Shown here piece after piece: positions 8,979-16,454 of a DNA stretch of 64,000 nucleotides. This stretch comes from Chryseobacterium sp. G0162. Its GTDB lineage: Bacteria > Bacteroidota > Bacteroidia > Flavobacteriales > Weeksellaceae. The number at the start of each line of letters is the position of its first letter. The stretch's first letter is position 1. The DNA is taken from assembly GCF_003815715.1 (NCBI RefSeq), contig NZ_CP033922.1, positions 5,070,001 to 5,134,000 on the forward strand, in the 5' to 3' direction. The notes beneath the pieces were generated by a model, which searched no databases, had not been told where the DNA came from, and saw nothing but the letters and a program-made list of their open reading frames with translations. A program made the position numbers and the translations under genes.

Positions 8979-9974
8979 ATGAACAAATTTAAAAATTTTG
9001 TGGGAATTGATATTTCCAAAGAGTATTTTGATGCTGTTCTGCTATCCCCAAATAGAACAAGCATTCACAATCAGTTTCGCAATGATTTGCAAGGAGTAAA
9101 AGCTTTTCAGAAATGGCTTAAATCTGAAAAAGTAAATTTTGAAGAAACTCTAATCTGTATGGAGCATACAGGGATGTATGGAAAAATCTTATCTAAAACC
9201 CTCATCGCTTCTGGTTTTAGTATTTGGATAGAAATGTCCTTCAGAATTATACGAAGTATGGGTATACAGCGAGGTAAAAATGACAAGATAGATGCCGAAA
9301 GAATTGCCAGATATGCACAAAAGAATCAAGAAGATGCCAGGCTTTATAAAGCTCCAAAAAAAGTATTAGAAAAAATAAGAGCCTTGCTTGCCTTACGGGA
9401 AAAGCTCGTTGTTTTTAGGGCTTCGCTTTTAAAAAACGTGAAGGAAATGAAATCTTTTGATGCAGATATTTCAAAAATGAATGAAAGACATCAAAAAGCA
9501 ACTATAAAAGGCTTAGATAATGATATTAAAAAAATAGAAAAGCAGCTGGATATCCTGGTATCTGAAGATGAAAATGTTGAAAAAATTTATACTCAAGCCA
9601 GCTCCGTTCCAGGTGTAGGAAAATTTACCGCTTTGCTGCTGATCTGCTTTACCAATGAGTTTACTTTGTTTGAAACTCCCAGGCAATTAGCCTGCTATTG
9701 TGGCGTTGTTCCCTTTGAATATACTTCCGGAAAAAGTGTAAGAGCAAAGCCAAAGGTTCATCACATGGCCAATAAACAGCTCAAAAAACAATTTCACATG
9801 TGTGCTTTATCCAGCATTGTACATCATTCAGAAATGAAAGAATATTATCAAAGAAAAGTAGAAGAAGGTAAAAATAAAATGCTGGTTATTAATAATATAA
9901 AAAATAAAATCATTCACAGAATCTGTGTCTGTGTGAAGGAGAACAGGTTATATATCACAAAGAATATAGCTTAA
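8979..9974 (+). CDS. IS110-family DEDD transposase
   Basis: A 331-aa protein. The N-terminal RuvC-like domain has D11 (GIDISKE), E62 (CMEHTG), D102 and D105 (NDKIDAERIARYA). A coiled-coil linker follows (about 120-205), then the Tnp_20 domain with SSVPGVGK and YTSGKSVRAKPKVHH, where S250 or S253 would be the catalytic serine. Length is normal and the frame is intact, so the element may be active. The ATG at 8979 puts the catalytic D at the usual distance from the start; 8943 is also in frame. Confidence 0.93.
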   Translation: MNKFKNFVGIDISKEYFDAVLLSPNRTSIHNQFRNDLQGVKAFQKWLKSEKVNFEETLICMEHTGMYGKILSKTLIASGFSIWIEMSFRIIRSMGIQRGKNDKIDAERIARYAQKNQEDARLYKAPKKVLEKIRALLALREKLVVFRASLLKNVKEMKSFDADISKMNERHQKATIKGLDNDIKKIEKQLDILVSEDENVEKIYTQASSVPGVGKFTALLLICFTNEFTLFETPRQLACYCGVVPFEYTSGKSVRAKPKVHHMANKQLKKQFHMCALSSIVHHSEMKEYYQRKVEEGKNKMLVINNIKNKIIHRICVCVKENRLYITKNIA

Positions 9975-10066
9975 TTGTATTAAATTTACATTGTCAAAGC
10001 TAAGCGCAACAGGCTCTGATGGGGACAATCTGCGAGGAATAAACTTTGATACCAACGAATAATAAC

Positions 10067-10097
10067 AAAAGGAAGGTAAAATATTCCTTCCTTTTAA
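10067..10097 (+). terminator. Hairpin terminator downstream of the IS110 transposase
   Basis: AAAAGGAAGG (10067-10076) pairs perfectly with CCTTCCTTTT (10086-10095). Confidence 0.65.
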
Positions 10098-10168
10098 TTT
10101 TATTATTCAGAGGTTTTGTATGCCTAAGAAACCCCTAAAAAAATACAATTTTTTTCTTGTGTAAGTCA

Positions 10169-10280
10169 TAGTAATCGAGGGGGCAGGACGAAATGAACAA
10201 ACTGATGGGTGTTGATAGTGCTGTATTGGTGAAATTTACTCTGTTGGTTAAGTGATCTTTATATTGGAAAATATAAAAAA
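10169..10280 (-). pseudogene. Rhs core remnant at the IS110 insertion site
   Basis: The minus strand reads YIFQYKDHLTNRVNF, matching the [16 protein letters not shown] segment of the resident Rhs core, then about 25 more codons up to LDYY at the IS110 edge. There is no start and no continuation on the other side of the element. It shows that the element inserted into a core copy. Between it and 10392 nothing else is recognised. Confidence 0.6.
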
Positions 10281-10392
10281 ATCAAAATTCTTATTAAAGA
10301 CAAAAACCATTGCAAAAATAGCAGTGGCATCTTTTATTTGTTCAAAGTAAAAAGACTTTGAACAACAGCGATTTTTATATATTTGATATTAC

Positions 10393-10641
10393 TCATTCCA
10401 TAAAATGCCAATCTTGTCTTAGTATTGCTCCAAAAGAGAAACAAATTATTAGAAAAATAATTAATAAACTATTTAAAATATAATTCAGTAATATACTATC
10501 GTATGTGTAAATCAAATAAAAATTAATTGCCAGTAAAAATATTACTAAAGGAACTAACTCTAAAAAATCGAAATCAAGGTATAAAAATATTACAGTAAAA
10601 ACTGACGAAATAATCAAAATTATTTGTGGTAATTTTTTCAT
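10393..10641 (-). CDS. M9 immunity-like membrane protein
   Basis: An 82-aa protein beginning MKKLPQIILIISSVFTVIFL, two to three membrane segments, ending LRQDWHFME. It is a paralogue of the 79-aa protein at 7642-7881. Its ATG overlaps the TAA of a degraded toxin tail that ends at 10642 (TAATGA arrangement), the usual toxin-immunity junction in this array. No enzymatic residues. Likely inner-membrane immunity for the degraded tip. Confidence 0.55.
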   Translation of the reverse strand: MKKLPQIILIISSVFTVIFLYLDFDFLELVPLVIFLLAINFYLIYTYDSILLNYILNSLLIIFLIICFSFGAILRQDWHFME

Positions 10642-10820
10642 TATTGATTGGGTATTAATTCTCTTTTTACTACTTCCGTAACTTTCTTACTTAAATCATT
10701 ATCTATGCTTCTATGATCTGATTTAGGAGCTAGAACATTGATTACTTTAGTTGTTTTTATTATCTTCTGAAGTTGTCACTTTCTCACCACCATACAAGTT
10801 TTTTGTTTGACGATAATTAA
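10640..10820 (-). pseudogene. M9 toxin tip remnant
   Basis: The minus strand encodes about 60 residues of a tip tail, including KVINVLAPKSDH and KKVTEVVKRELIPNQ before the stop. A frameshift near 10750 separates it from NLYGGEKVTTSED. The 5' part, and any core, were replaced by the 126-bp repeat at 10821-10946. Toxin type is not recognisable. Confidence 0.5.
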
Positions 10821-10946
10821 CCCTGCTGGTGCGAGCGTCCCGCTCGTATCATCATAAATATACTATTTTTAATAACAAGAAGCCACCGAAAACGGGAGCT
10901 TCTTGAAATGTTTTTTGTTGGTCACGAGCCAGAGGCTCGCGCCAGC
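10821..10946. repeat. 126-bp REP/MITE-like element, copy 2
   Basis: A perfect copy of 8640-8765 in the same orientation. The two copies flank IS110 and M9, and recombination between them would delete both. Confidence 0.75.
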
Positions 10947-10949
10947 GAG

Positions 10950-11014
10950 GGGGGAACGATAGACAACATGTCTTCGCTCTCCTAGATGCTTTTCTTAAAC
11001 AAACTAAATTGCAA
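10950..11014. repeat. Array boundary repeat, copy B
   Basis: About 65 bp, roughly 90% identical to copy C at 18634-18699 (GGGGGAACGATAGACAACAT onward). It sits immediately after the 126-bp repeat and before the M8 immunity terminator. Confidence 0.7.
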
Positions 11015-11030
11015 TCTATTATGTAATATA

Positions 11031-11054
11031 AAAGCCACTCGTTTGAGTGGCTTT
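11031..11054 (-). terminator. Terminator after the M8 immunity gene
   Basis: AAAGCCACTC (11031-11040) pairs with GAGTGGCTTT (11045-11054) around four bases, directly after the stop of the minus-strand gene. Confidence 0.65.
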
Positions 11055-11060
11055 GGTATT

Positions 11061-11528
11061 TTAATTAATTTCTAATCTATTAATTTCTTGAACTTCCATA
11101 AGCTTATTGCTATATTGTGTTCCAATAACTATATCCAATATGTCATGTGGCAGCTCTTTTAATTTCAATGGAGTTTTTGGGCTAGCAACTAAATGATAGT
11201 GAGGGTCTAGAAAATTATTCAGGTTAGTTTTATCAAAAGAATATAAGCCCTTTTTTGTCATAGATACAAAATCTTGTAAATATCTTTCATTAGCACCACT
11301 TCCAAATATTTTAACTAATAAGGAATCTAATTCAGAATTAATTACCACATCTGATATTTCGGGTAAATCTCTAAAATAAGATATTAATTTTTCATTATTT
11401 TCTGATGATTGAGCCACTGTTTCAGGTAATTTACCTGCTCCAGATGCTACAAAACCTATATGATTTCCATCTGTAAAAAACCAATCAATGTCTAAAGTTT
11501 GCTGTTCTATTTCTGTATACATAATCAT
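11061..11528 (-). CDS. M8 cytosolic immunity-like protein
   Basis: A 155-aa acidic protein with no signal peptide (MIMYTEIEQQTLDIDWFFTD). DIDWFFTDGNHIGFVASGAG is a pattern I associate with small neighbours of Bacteroidota Rhs tips, but no named family is claimed. It begins 2 nt after the stop of the M8 tip (or at 11522). It is one of few immunity candidates in the array without an export signal, so its toxin probably acts in the cytoplasm. Confidence 0.5.
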   Translation of the reverse strand: MIMYTEIEQQTLDIDWFFTDGNHIGFVASGAGKLPETVAQSSENNEKLISYFRDLPEISDVVINSELDSLLVKIFGSGANERYLQDFVSMTKKGLYSFDKTNLNNFLDPHYHLVASPKTPLKLKELPHDILDIVIGTQYSNKLMEVQEINRLEIN

Positions 11529-11530
11529 TT

Positions 11531-11925
11531 TTATTTTCCAAAAGTTGTTTTACAATTATCACACCTTGGAACAACTTTTCCTGTTCTTGGTCTTATTGCG
11601 TCAGTAAAATTAATTTGTGATGGAATAGCTGAAGGATTGTTCAATAATAAATTATTTCCGGCATTAAACATCCAACTGGATTCTACACCTTGATACATTC
11701 CAGAATAATAAGTTTTAGCAAGATTCCACAAATTACCACAACATCCCTGAGCCTCTCTACCATCAGGATCAATAAACATGATAGGATTATCGTAGGCATA
11801 TGTATAAGGATTCCAACGACGAGAAGTTTCCGCCAGCGGATCCCCATCTACCTAAGTCCGCCATATAGAATCTTGCCCCATAATCATATATACCCGTCTC
11901 CTGAAGTTCCTTTCCGTTGTACTTG
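11531..11925 (-). pseudogene. M8 Rhs core plus tip, broken by an 8-bp deletion
   Basis: The core reads [20 protein letters not shown] and MADLGRWG. Compared with M7, eight bases are missing at about 11838-11846, which removes VV and shifts the frame before DPLAE. The frame resumes as [15 protein letters not shown] and runs to the tip end [20 protein letters not shown]. The tip is only about 75 aa. The CxxC tail recalls deaminase-type toxins, but no HAE motif is present, so it may be internally truncated. Not expressible as a fused tip in its present form. Confidence 0.6.
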
Positions 11926-11934
11926 TCGTGATAA

Positions 11935-11957
11935 ATAGCCACAAAATTGGTGGCTAT
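11935..11957 (-). terminator. Hairpin after the M7 immunity gene
   Basis: ATAGCCAC (11935-11942) pairs with GTGGCTAT (11950-11957). It lies between the M7 immunity stop and the M8 core. No strong T run, so only a probable terminator. Confidence 0.45.
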
Positions 11958-11978
11958 ATTATTTTGTGATTATAGAGC

Positions 11979-12365
11979 TTATTTTTTTCCCAATGTTAGT
12001 TTTATCATGTATTCTTTCAAATTATCATTTACAAAATATTTTTTTCCATTTAATTCTATAACGCCAATACCTGAACAAAAATCTAACTTTTTAGTGCCAT
12101 CATAAACAAATCCATATAATCGTGCATCTACATCTAGATTATTTTTTACTGGTTCTAACTTAGAAAAAATATTTATTAATTTATTATTTTCATCGTTAGA
12201 CAAAGTAAGTTGTTTTTTATTGGGATGTAATCTTAAACTATCACAATTTATTGACCTTACCGGACTAAGTCGCATATCAATATAATATATTTGCCCCTCC
12301 TGCTTTTGACAGCTAAGAACTAAAAACAAAAAAATTGTGAGAAATAATTTAAATATAACTTTCAT
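11979..12365 (-). CDS. M7 immunity-like lipoprotein
   Basis: A 128-aa protein with signal MKVIFKLFLTIFLFLVLSC and lipobox LVLSC. The mature part is a small mixed alpha/beta-looking domain without a recognised family. It starts 2 nt after the restored stop of the M7 metallopeptidase tip. A periplasmic location fits neutralisation of a periplasm-acting protease. Confidence 0.55.
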   Translation of the reverse strand: MKVIFKLFLTIFLFLVLSCQKQEGQIYYIDMRLSPVRSINCDSLRLHPNKKQLTLSNDENNKLINIFSKLEPVKNNLDVDARLYGFVYDGTKKLDFCSGIGVIELNGKKYFVNDNLKEYMIKLTLGKK

Positions 12366-12367
12366 TA

Positions 12368-13155
12368 CTATTTTTTCTTTTTAACGGTTATTATCACCTC
12401 TTGTATTTCAGTTGGTTTCGGTTTTGTTGTATTTACCCCTGCTGTATCATATAACTCTCTTCTACGATCTTTCCTAGTGACTTCTTTTCCTTTTATTAAC
12501 CCTAGTTTTTTTAGCCGTGGTTTGTTCACTTCCTTGTATAACTCTCATTTCTTCGGCATTATCATAATTATCTCCCGTAGGTTTTAAAACATTCATTATA
12601 TGCTTTTCTGGATCCTTAAAGTAATTATTTGCATGATCAAATTCGTGGTCTAAAATAGCTGTTGCTGCTGTTAGTTCTTTGCCATTTGTAGTTCTTAAAC
12701 CTTTAGTGGGTTTCCATCTAATTTTATCTTTATTGTCGAAATTAGGTCCATCCTTTGTCATTATAACCATTATCTGTTACATATACTTTTTCCTCTCTTG
12801 AATCTAAAGCCTTAAGGTTACCTCCTGCCCCAGATTCAATTAACGCCTTTGCTGCTCTATGAAAGAAGACCAAATACTTGTTTTTTCCAGTGTAACCTGC
12901 ACCATATTTATAATCATATGTATGCATTTTTCCATCTGAAGCCAGATACCAAATTATAACATCATTTCCATCTGGGTCTAAATATTTAATCGGATTATTG
13001 TAAGCATACGTGTAAGGTGACCAACGTCTGGAAGTTTCCGCCAATGGATCCACAACACCCCATCTTCCTAAATCCGGCATATACATCCTCGCACCATAAT
13101 CATACATCCCGCTCTCCTGCAACTCCTTGCCATTGTACTTATACTGATAAACTTA
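12368..13155 (-). pseudogene. M7 Rhs core plus metallopeptidase tip, two frameshifts
   Basis: The core [20 protein letters not shown] runs to KYLDPDGND. The tip contains ILDHEFDHANNYF (HExxH) and, about 30 residues on, NAEEMRVIQGSEQTTAKK, a pairing typical of M91/NleD-like zinc peptidase tips in Bacteroidota Rhs proteins. A G-run indel at about 12752 splits VTDNGYNDK from [11 protein letters not shown] 7-T run at 12506-12512 (normally 6) splits QTTAKK from LGLIKGKEVTRKDRRRELYD. With both repaired, the tip ends at 12368 just before the immunity ATG. There is no start codon for the core. Confidence 0.7.
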
Positions 13156-13166
13156 TGTATTATAGC

Positions 13167-13670
13167 TTACCAACCGTCATTATATTCTTCTTTAATCTTA
13201 GTACATTTTTTAAAAACTATTCTTTTCTGTGGATTATTATATGGAGCAGGTGGTAAAATTTTAAACTTTTCGTTCCTAGTCCTATTTTCAATATTTATCA
13301 TACAGTTATTCTCAACATTTTTAAAAAAGAAATAAAGTGTATAATTATCATAGACAGAAAATCCTTTCAAGTTCCCAATATCCTTAGGGGTGTCACTAGC
13401 CAAGAGAATATCCATACCATTCTCATTTTGATCTTTTAAATAGACAAGAATTGATTTTTGATATTTTTTATCATGTCCATTCTTTTCTAGCTTTCTTATA
13501 AAATCATTTAATTCCCTTTCTAAAGGTTCTTTAATTGTAATAAAATTTAGTTTTACTCCAGAGTTTGTTTGAGATATTCCATTCTTACCTGTTAGCATTT
13601 CTTTTTTTTGCGATGATGAATCGCATGCCAGATAAATAAATGAAAGAAAAATTAAAATATAGGATTTCAT
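13167..13670 (-). CDS. M6 immunity-like lipoprotein
   Basis: A 167-aa protein, signal [16 protein letters not shown] with lipobox YLAC, then a serine-rich linker. No recognised domain. Its ATG overlaps the stop of the M6 JAB-like tip by four bases (ATGA), so the two are translationally coupled. Predicted periplasmic immunity protein. Confidence 0.6.
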   Translation of the reverse strand: MKSYILIFLSFIYLACDSSSQKKEMLTGKNGISQTNSGVKLNFITIKEPLERELNDFIRKLEKNGHDKKYQKSILVYLKDQNENGMDILLASDTPKDIGNLKGFSVYDNYTLYFFFKNVENNCMINIENRTRNEKFKILPPAPYNNPQKRIVFKKCTKIKEEYNDGW

Positions 13671-14478
13671 AATTTTTTGATTTTTTTCATTACTTGATCA
13701 TTATATTGAACAGTTGATTTTACTTGTGTACCATAAATATTAAAATATTGAGGTAATCCTGCACCATTACTTTCTTTCAAATATTTATAGTATTGTCTAT
13801 CTCCCGTATAGTCATTCGGAGTTCCATCTGAGTTGTAACCTGACGGTTTAAATTCTTTTAAATCTGTTGCATTGGGATGAGAATGCCAGTTATCCAATAT
13901 TTTTAGATCTTTTCCTTTTCCATAGAATGAATAATTAAACCATGCTTGAGCAGTATCTACATTGGATTCGTGATTTGTGGATATTATAGAAGCTTTTCCT
14001 TCCTTAAATTGATATTCATTCAACCCAAACTCTACATTAGTATTTCTAGCCATAAATTTAAATATCGTTTGAGCGTCTTTTTTGTTTGATTCAATCAAGA
14101 ATGTTGCTGTTCCACCATACATCTTATTTTTTCCTTCAACTTTTTTATCAATAAGATCCTTATTAACAACTAAAGCTTCAGATGAATCAGAATTGTAAAT
14201 TGTGTGAGTCCCTTTTGTTTCATCACTATTTGTTTTTCTAATCAAGTTAAGAGATCCATCTTTATTTAATCTAAAATCATCTTTGGGTGCCATACCATCT
14301 GGGTCTATGAATCTCATCGGATTATTGAATGCGTAATTATAAGGACTATATCTTGTCATCTTTTCAGCCAACGGGTCTATAACTCCCCAACGTCCGATGT
14401 CTGCCATGTAGAATCTTGCTCCATAGTCATACATACCTGTTTCCTGCAATTCCTTTCCGTTGTACTTATAGTTGTAAT
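13667..14478 (-). CDS. M6 Rhs core plus JAB-like toxin tip (silent cassette)
   Basis: The reading frame opens directly after the M5 immunity stop with [11 protein letters not shown] and runs through the core ([29 protein letters not shown]) into a roughly 200-aa tip. The tip has [11 protein letters not shown] and, further on, [16 protein letters not shown]. HxHP followed by S and D residues is the JAMM signature of JAB/MPN metalloproteases, several of which are known Rhs toxin tips. The first ATG (14449) is inside the core, and there is no signal peptide or promoter, so expression needs recombination with a complete Rhs gene. The frame is intact. Confidence 0.7.
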
Positions 14479-14479
14479 G

Positions 14480-14983
14480 TTATTTAGGTGGAGGTGGCGG
14501 GTTAGGAATTTTAGAATCTAGCAAATCTCGTGAAAACTTATGATAAGGAATTTCTTTAAGTCTTTTATCTTCTTTTAGTAAAATCAAGTCCTCAATAATT
14601 TCCTGTTGCCTTTTTGATAATTCGTGTGAATAAAATCTAAATTTGAGATTCTTCCCATTTAAATAATAATTTATCTGTCGTGGTTGGGCATCAGGAGTAC
14701 TTTTAAATTGAATTGAATCATAAAAAGAGTTTAATATTCTTTTTTTGTAAAAAGCAAAATCAATCTTTTGAGTTGATTTAAAATATTTATATTTTACTCC
14801 ATTGTCAACTGATATTAAATCTTCCTTACATATATACAAAGAGTCTTTGTCATTTATGAGGATTCCAATCCTTGGTTCATTAGGATTCATACTAAATCCC
14901 AATGATACTTCAATATACTCTTGCTTTTCTTTATGACATGAAAGCAAGAGTATACTAATCATTATAATACTAATTAATTTCAT
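14480..14983 (-). CDS. M5 immunity-like lipoprotein
   Basis: A 167-aa protein starting MKLISIIMISILLLSCHKEK with lipobox LLSC; the in-frame ATG at 15016 lies inside the tip gene and is rejected. It ends with a proline run (NPPPPPK). It starts four nt after the M5 tip stop. No domain recognised. Predicted periplasmic immunity. Confidence 0.6.
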   Translation of the reverse strand: MKLISIIMISILLLSCHKEKQEYIEVSLGFSMNPNEPRIGILINDKDSLYICKEDLISVDNGVKYKYFKSTQKIDFAFYKKRILNSFYDSIQFKSTPDAQPRQINYYLNGKNLKFRFYSHELSKRQQEIIEDLILLKEDKRLKEIPYHKFSRDLLDSKIPNPPPPPK

Positions 14984-14987
14984 ACAA

Positions 14988-15881
14988 CTATTGATCTTTA
15001 TGTTTGAGGCTTCCATTTTTATCTACTTTTATCATAGACCCATTAAAATTCCACATTTCAGTTTTTATCTGAGAATTACCTAACTTTAATTTTAGAGCTT
15101 CGTTTGCTTGCTTAAGAATTTGAAACCCTTCCTTAGTGTATGTATTTACTTTATTGTTTGTAGGATCTTTTAAATACTCATTCTGGATATAATAATGTTG
15201 CCCATGCTGAGATTCCCAAGTGTCATATTTTCTATATTCTTTTGGAATGCTACTTGAATTAACATAACCATCATCTTGAAGATCATTAGCTTCCAAATCA
15301 GCGTGAACAAAAGATTCGTGAACTATCTGTCTTAAGGTATTAAAAAACTGACTTCCAGAATCGCCATATGCTTTATTTGAAATCAAAATCGAGACATTCT
15401 TCTCATCTCCCTTAATTTTGCCTGTTGTAGACCCTCCTACGGATGAGTCTGTTTTGACTCCATATGATAGATCTATCCCTTTATTATGATACTCTCCATT
15501 CACCTTGGCTTCAAAAATAGTCTTTCCTCCATATTCAACTTTTTGTCCTTTCTCCATATATTTAGATAAAAAAGCTTGTCCTTCTTTTGTTTTAGCAAAA
15601 AACACAAAAGCTTTATATTGCTCTTCATTTCCTTTCTTCATTATATTACTCAAATCTAATTGCATCCCATCGGGATCAATATAAAGAATAGGATTATTTG
15701 CGGTATAATTAAATGGCGATATATTAAAATATTTCTCCGCCAACGGATCTATTACGCCCCACCTTCCAAGATCCGGCATATAGAATCTTGCGCCATAATC
15801 ATACATCCCCGTCTCTTGAAGCTCCTTGCCATTGTACTTGTAATTAAAGCTGCCTATAGGCAGCTTTTGTATTACCAACAT
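14988..15881 (-). CDS. M5 Rhs core plus putative metallopeptidase tip (silent cassette)
   Basis: The core starts [20 protein letters not shown] at about 15846 and ends [10 protein letters not shown] near residue 75. The tip of about 220 aa contains [17 protein letters not shown], an HExxxH arrangement, and 35 residues later [13 protein letters not shown] with further histidines and an acid. This suggests a zinc peptidase but is not a standard motif, so the enzyme call is tentative. The nominal ATG at 15881 overlaps the M4 immunity stop and has no export signal. Frame intact. Confidence 0.6.
   Translation of the reverse strand: MLVIQKLPIGSFNYKYNGKELQETGMYDYGARFYMPDLGRWGVIDPLAEKYFNISPFNYTANNPILYIDPDGMQLDLSNIMKKGNEEQYKAFVFFAKTKEGQAFLSKYMEKGQKVEYGGKTIFEAKVNGEYHNKGIDLSYGVKTDSSVGGSTTGKIKGDEKNVSILISNKAYGDSGSQFFNTLRQIVHESFVHADLEANDLQDDGYVNSSSIPKEYRKYDTWESQHGQHYYIQNEYLKDPTNNKVNTYTKEGFQILKQANEALKLKLGNSQIKTEMWNFNGSMIKVDKNGSLKHKDQ
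15846..15868 (-). terminator. Hairpin between M4 and M5
   Basis: AAAGCTGCC (15846-15854) pairs perfectly with GGCAGCTTT (15859-15867). It follows the M4 immunity stop and overlaps the start of the M5 core. Confidence 0.55.
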
Positions 15882-16432
15882 TCATAATGATCAGTCCATT
15901 TTTTATTTTCAATAATTTTAGTTTTATCAAACTTAAAATAATATTTGGTAATGGATCCACAATATTTGGGACTTCCTTGAAAAAAGGGGACAACATCAAT
16001 TCTTAATTGATTATCTTGAATTTCTGAAAATATAGCAGCATTTAATGGTCCATTTGGAATTCCTTGATATTGTACAACAGTTCTAAATACAGTTTTAAAT
16101 TGTGCATTCAGTTCCCAGTTACTATTCATATTTTTATTAGATAACTCTTTAAGATCTTTATCTTTTCTTAAAGGTTTTATTTCCTCTTTTTCTGATAAAA
16201 TGTTCTTGTAAAAATTGCTAGAATCATTTTTATCTAAAGGATAGGGATAGATTGAATCATAAATATATAAGCCTGACACATCTTTTCCAAATTCTTTTAT
16301 TGAAACTTCTTTACTGATAAAATCTTCACTTACAATTGTATATGCTTTATTATACATTATTTTTGATTGCGAGTTACAACTGATAAAAGTAACAAGAGCT
16401 ATACAATATATAAATACTTGATAAGTTTTCAT
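15872..16432 (-). CDS. M4 immunity-like lipoprotein
   Basis: A 186-aa protein with signal [19 protein letters not shown] and a cysteine at the expected lipobox position. The mature part is unassigned; the C-terminal third has aromatic-rich strands (TKYYFKFD). It lies 22 nt after the M4 tip stop. Predicted periplasmic immunity to the HExxH tip. Confidence 0.6.
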   Translation of the reverse strand: MKTYQVFIYCIALVTFISCNSQSKIMYNKAYTIVSEDFISKEVSIKEFGKDVSGLYIYDSIYPYPLDKNDSSNFYKNILSEKEEIKPLRKDKDLKELSNKNMNSNWELNAQFKTVFRTVVQYQGIPNGPLNAAIFSEIQDNQLRIDVVPFFQGSPKYCGSITKYYFKFDKTKIIENKKWTDHYECW

Positions 16433-16454
16433 TTTATATCTTTTATTGAGTTTA

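Larger units (their letters stand above)
8766..10168 (+). mobile_element. IS110-family insertion sequence (ends approximate)
   Basis: Contains one DEDD transposase gene flanked by a structured 5' non-coding region and a 3' region with a hairpin terminator. IS110 elements lack clear terminal inverted repeats, so ends are inferred. The right end is placed where the minus strand changes from Rhs-core-like coding (YIFQYKDHL... to about LDYY) to non-coding sequence. The left end is placed next to the 126-bp repeat, but could be nearer 8811. Confidence 0.55.
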
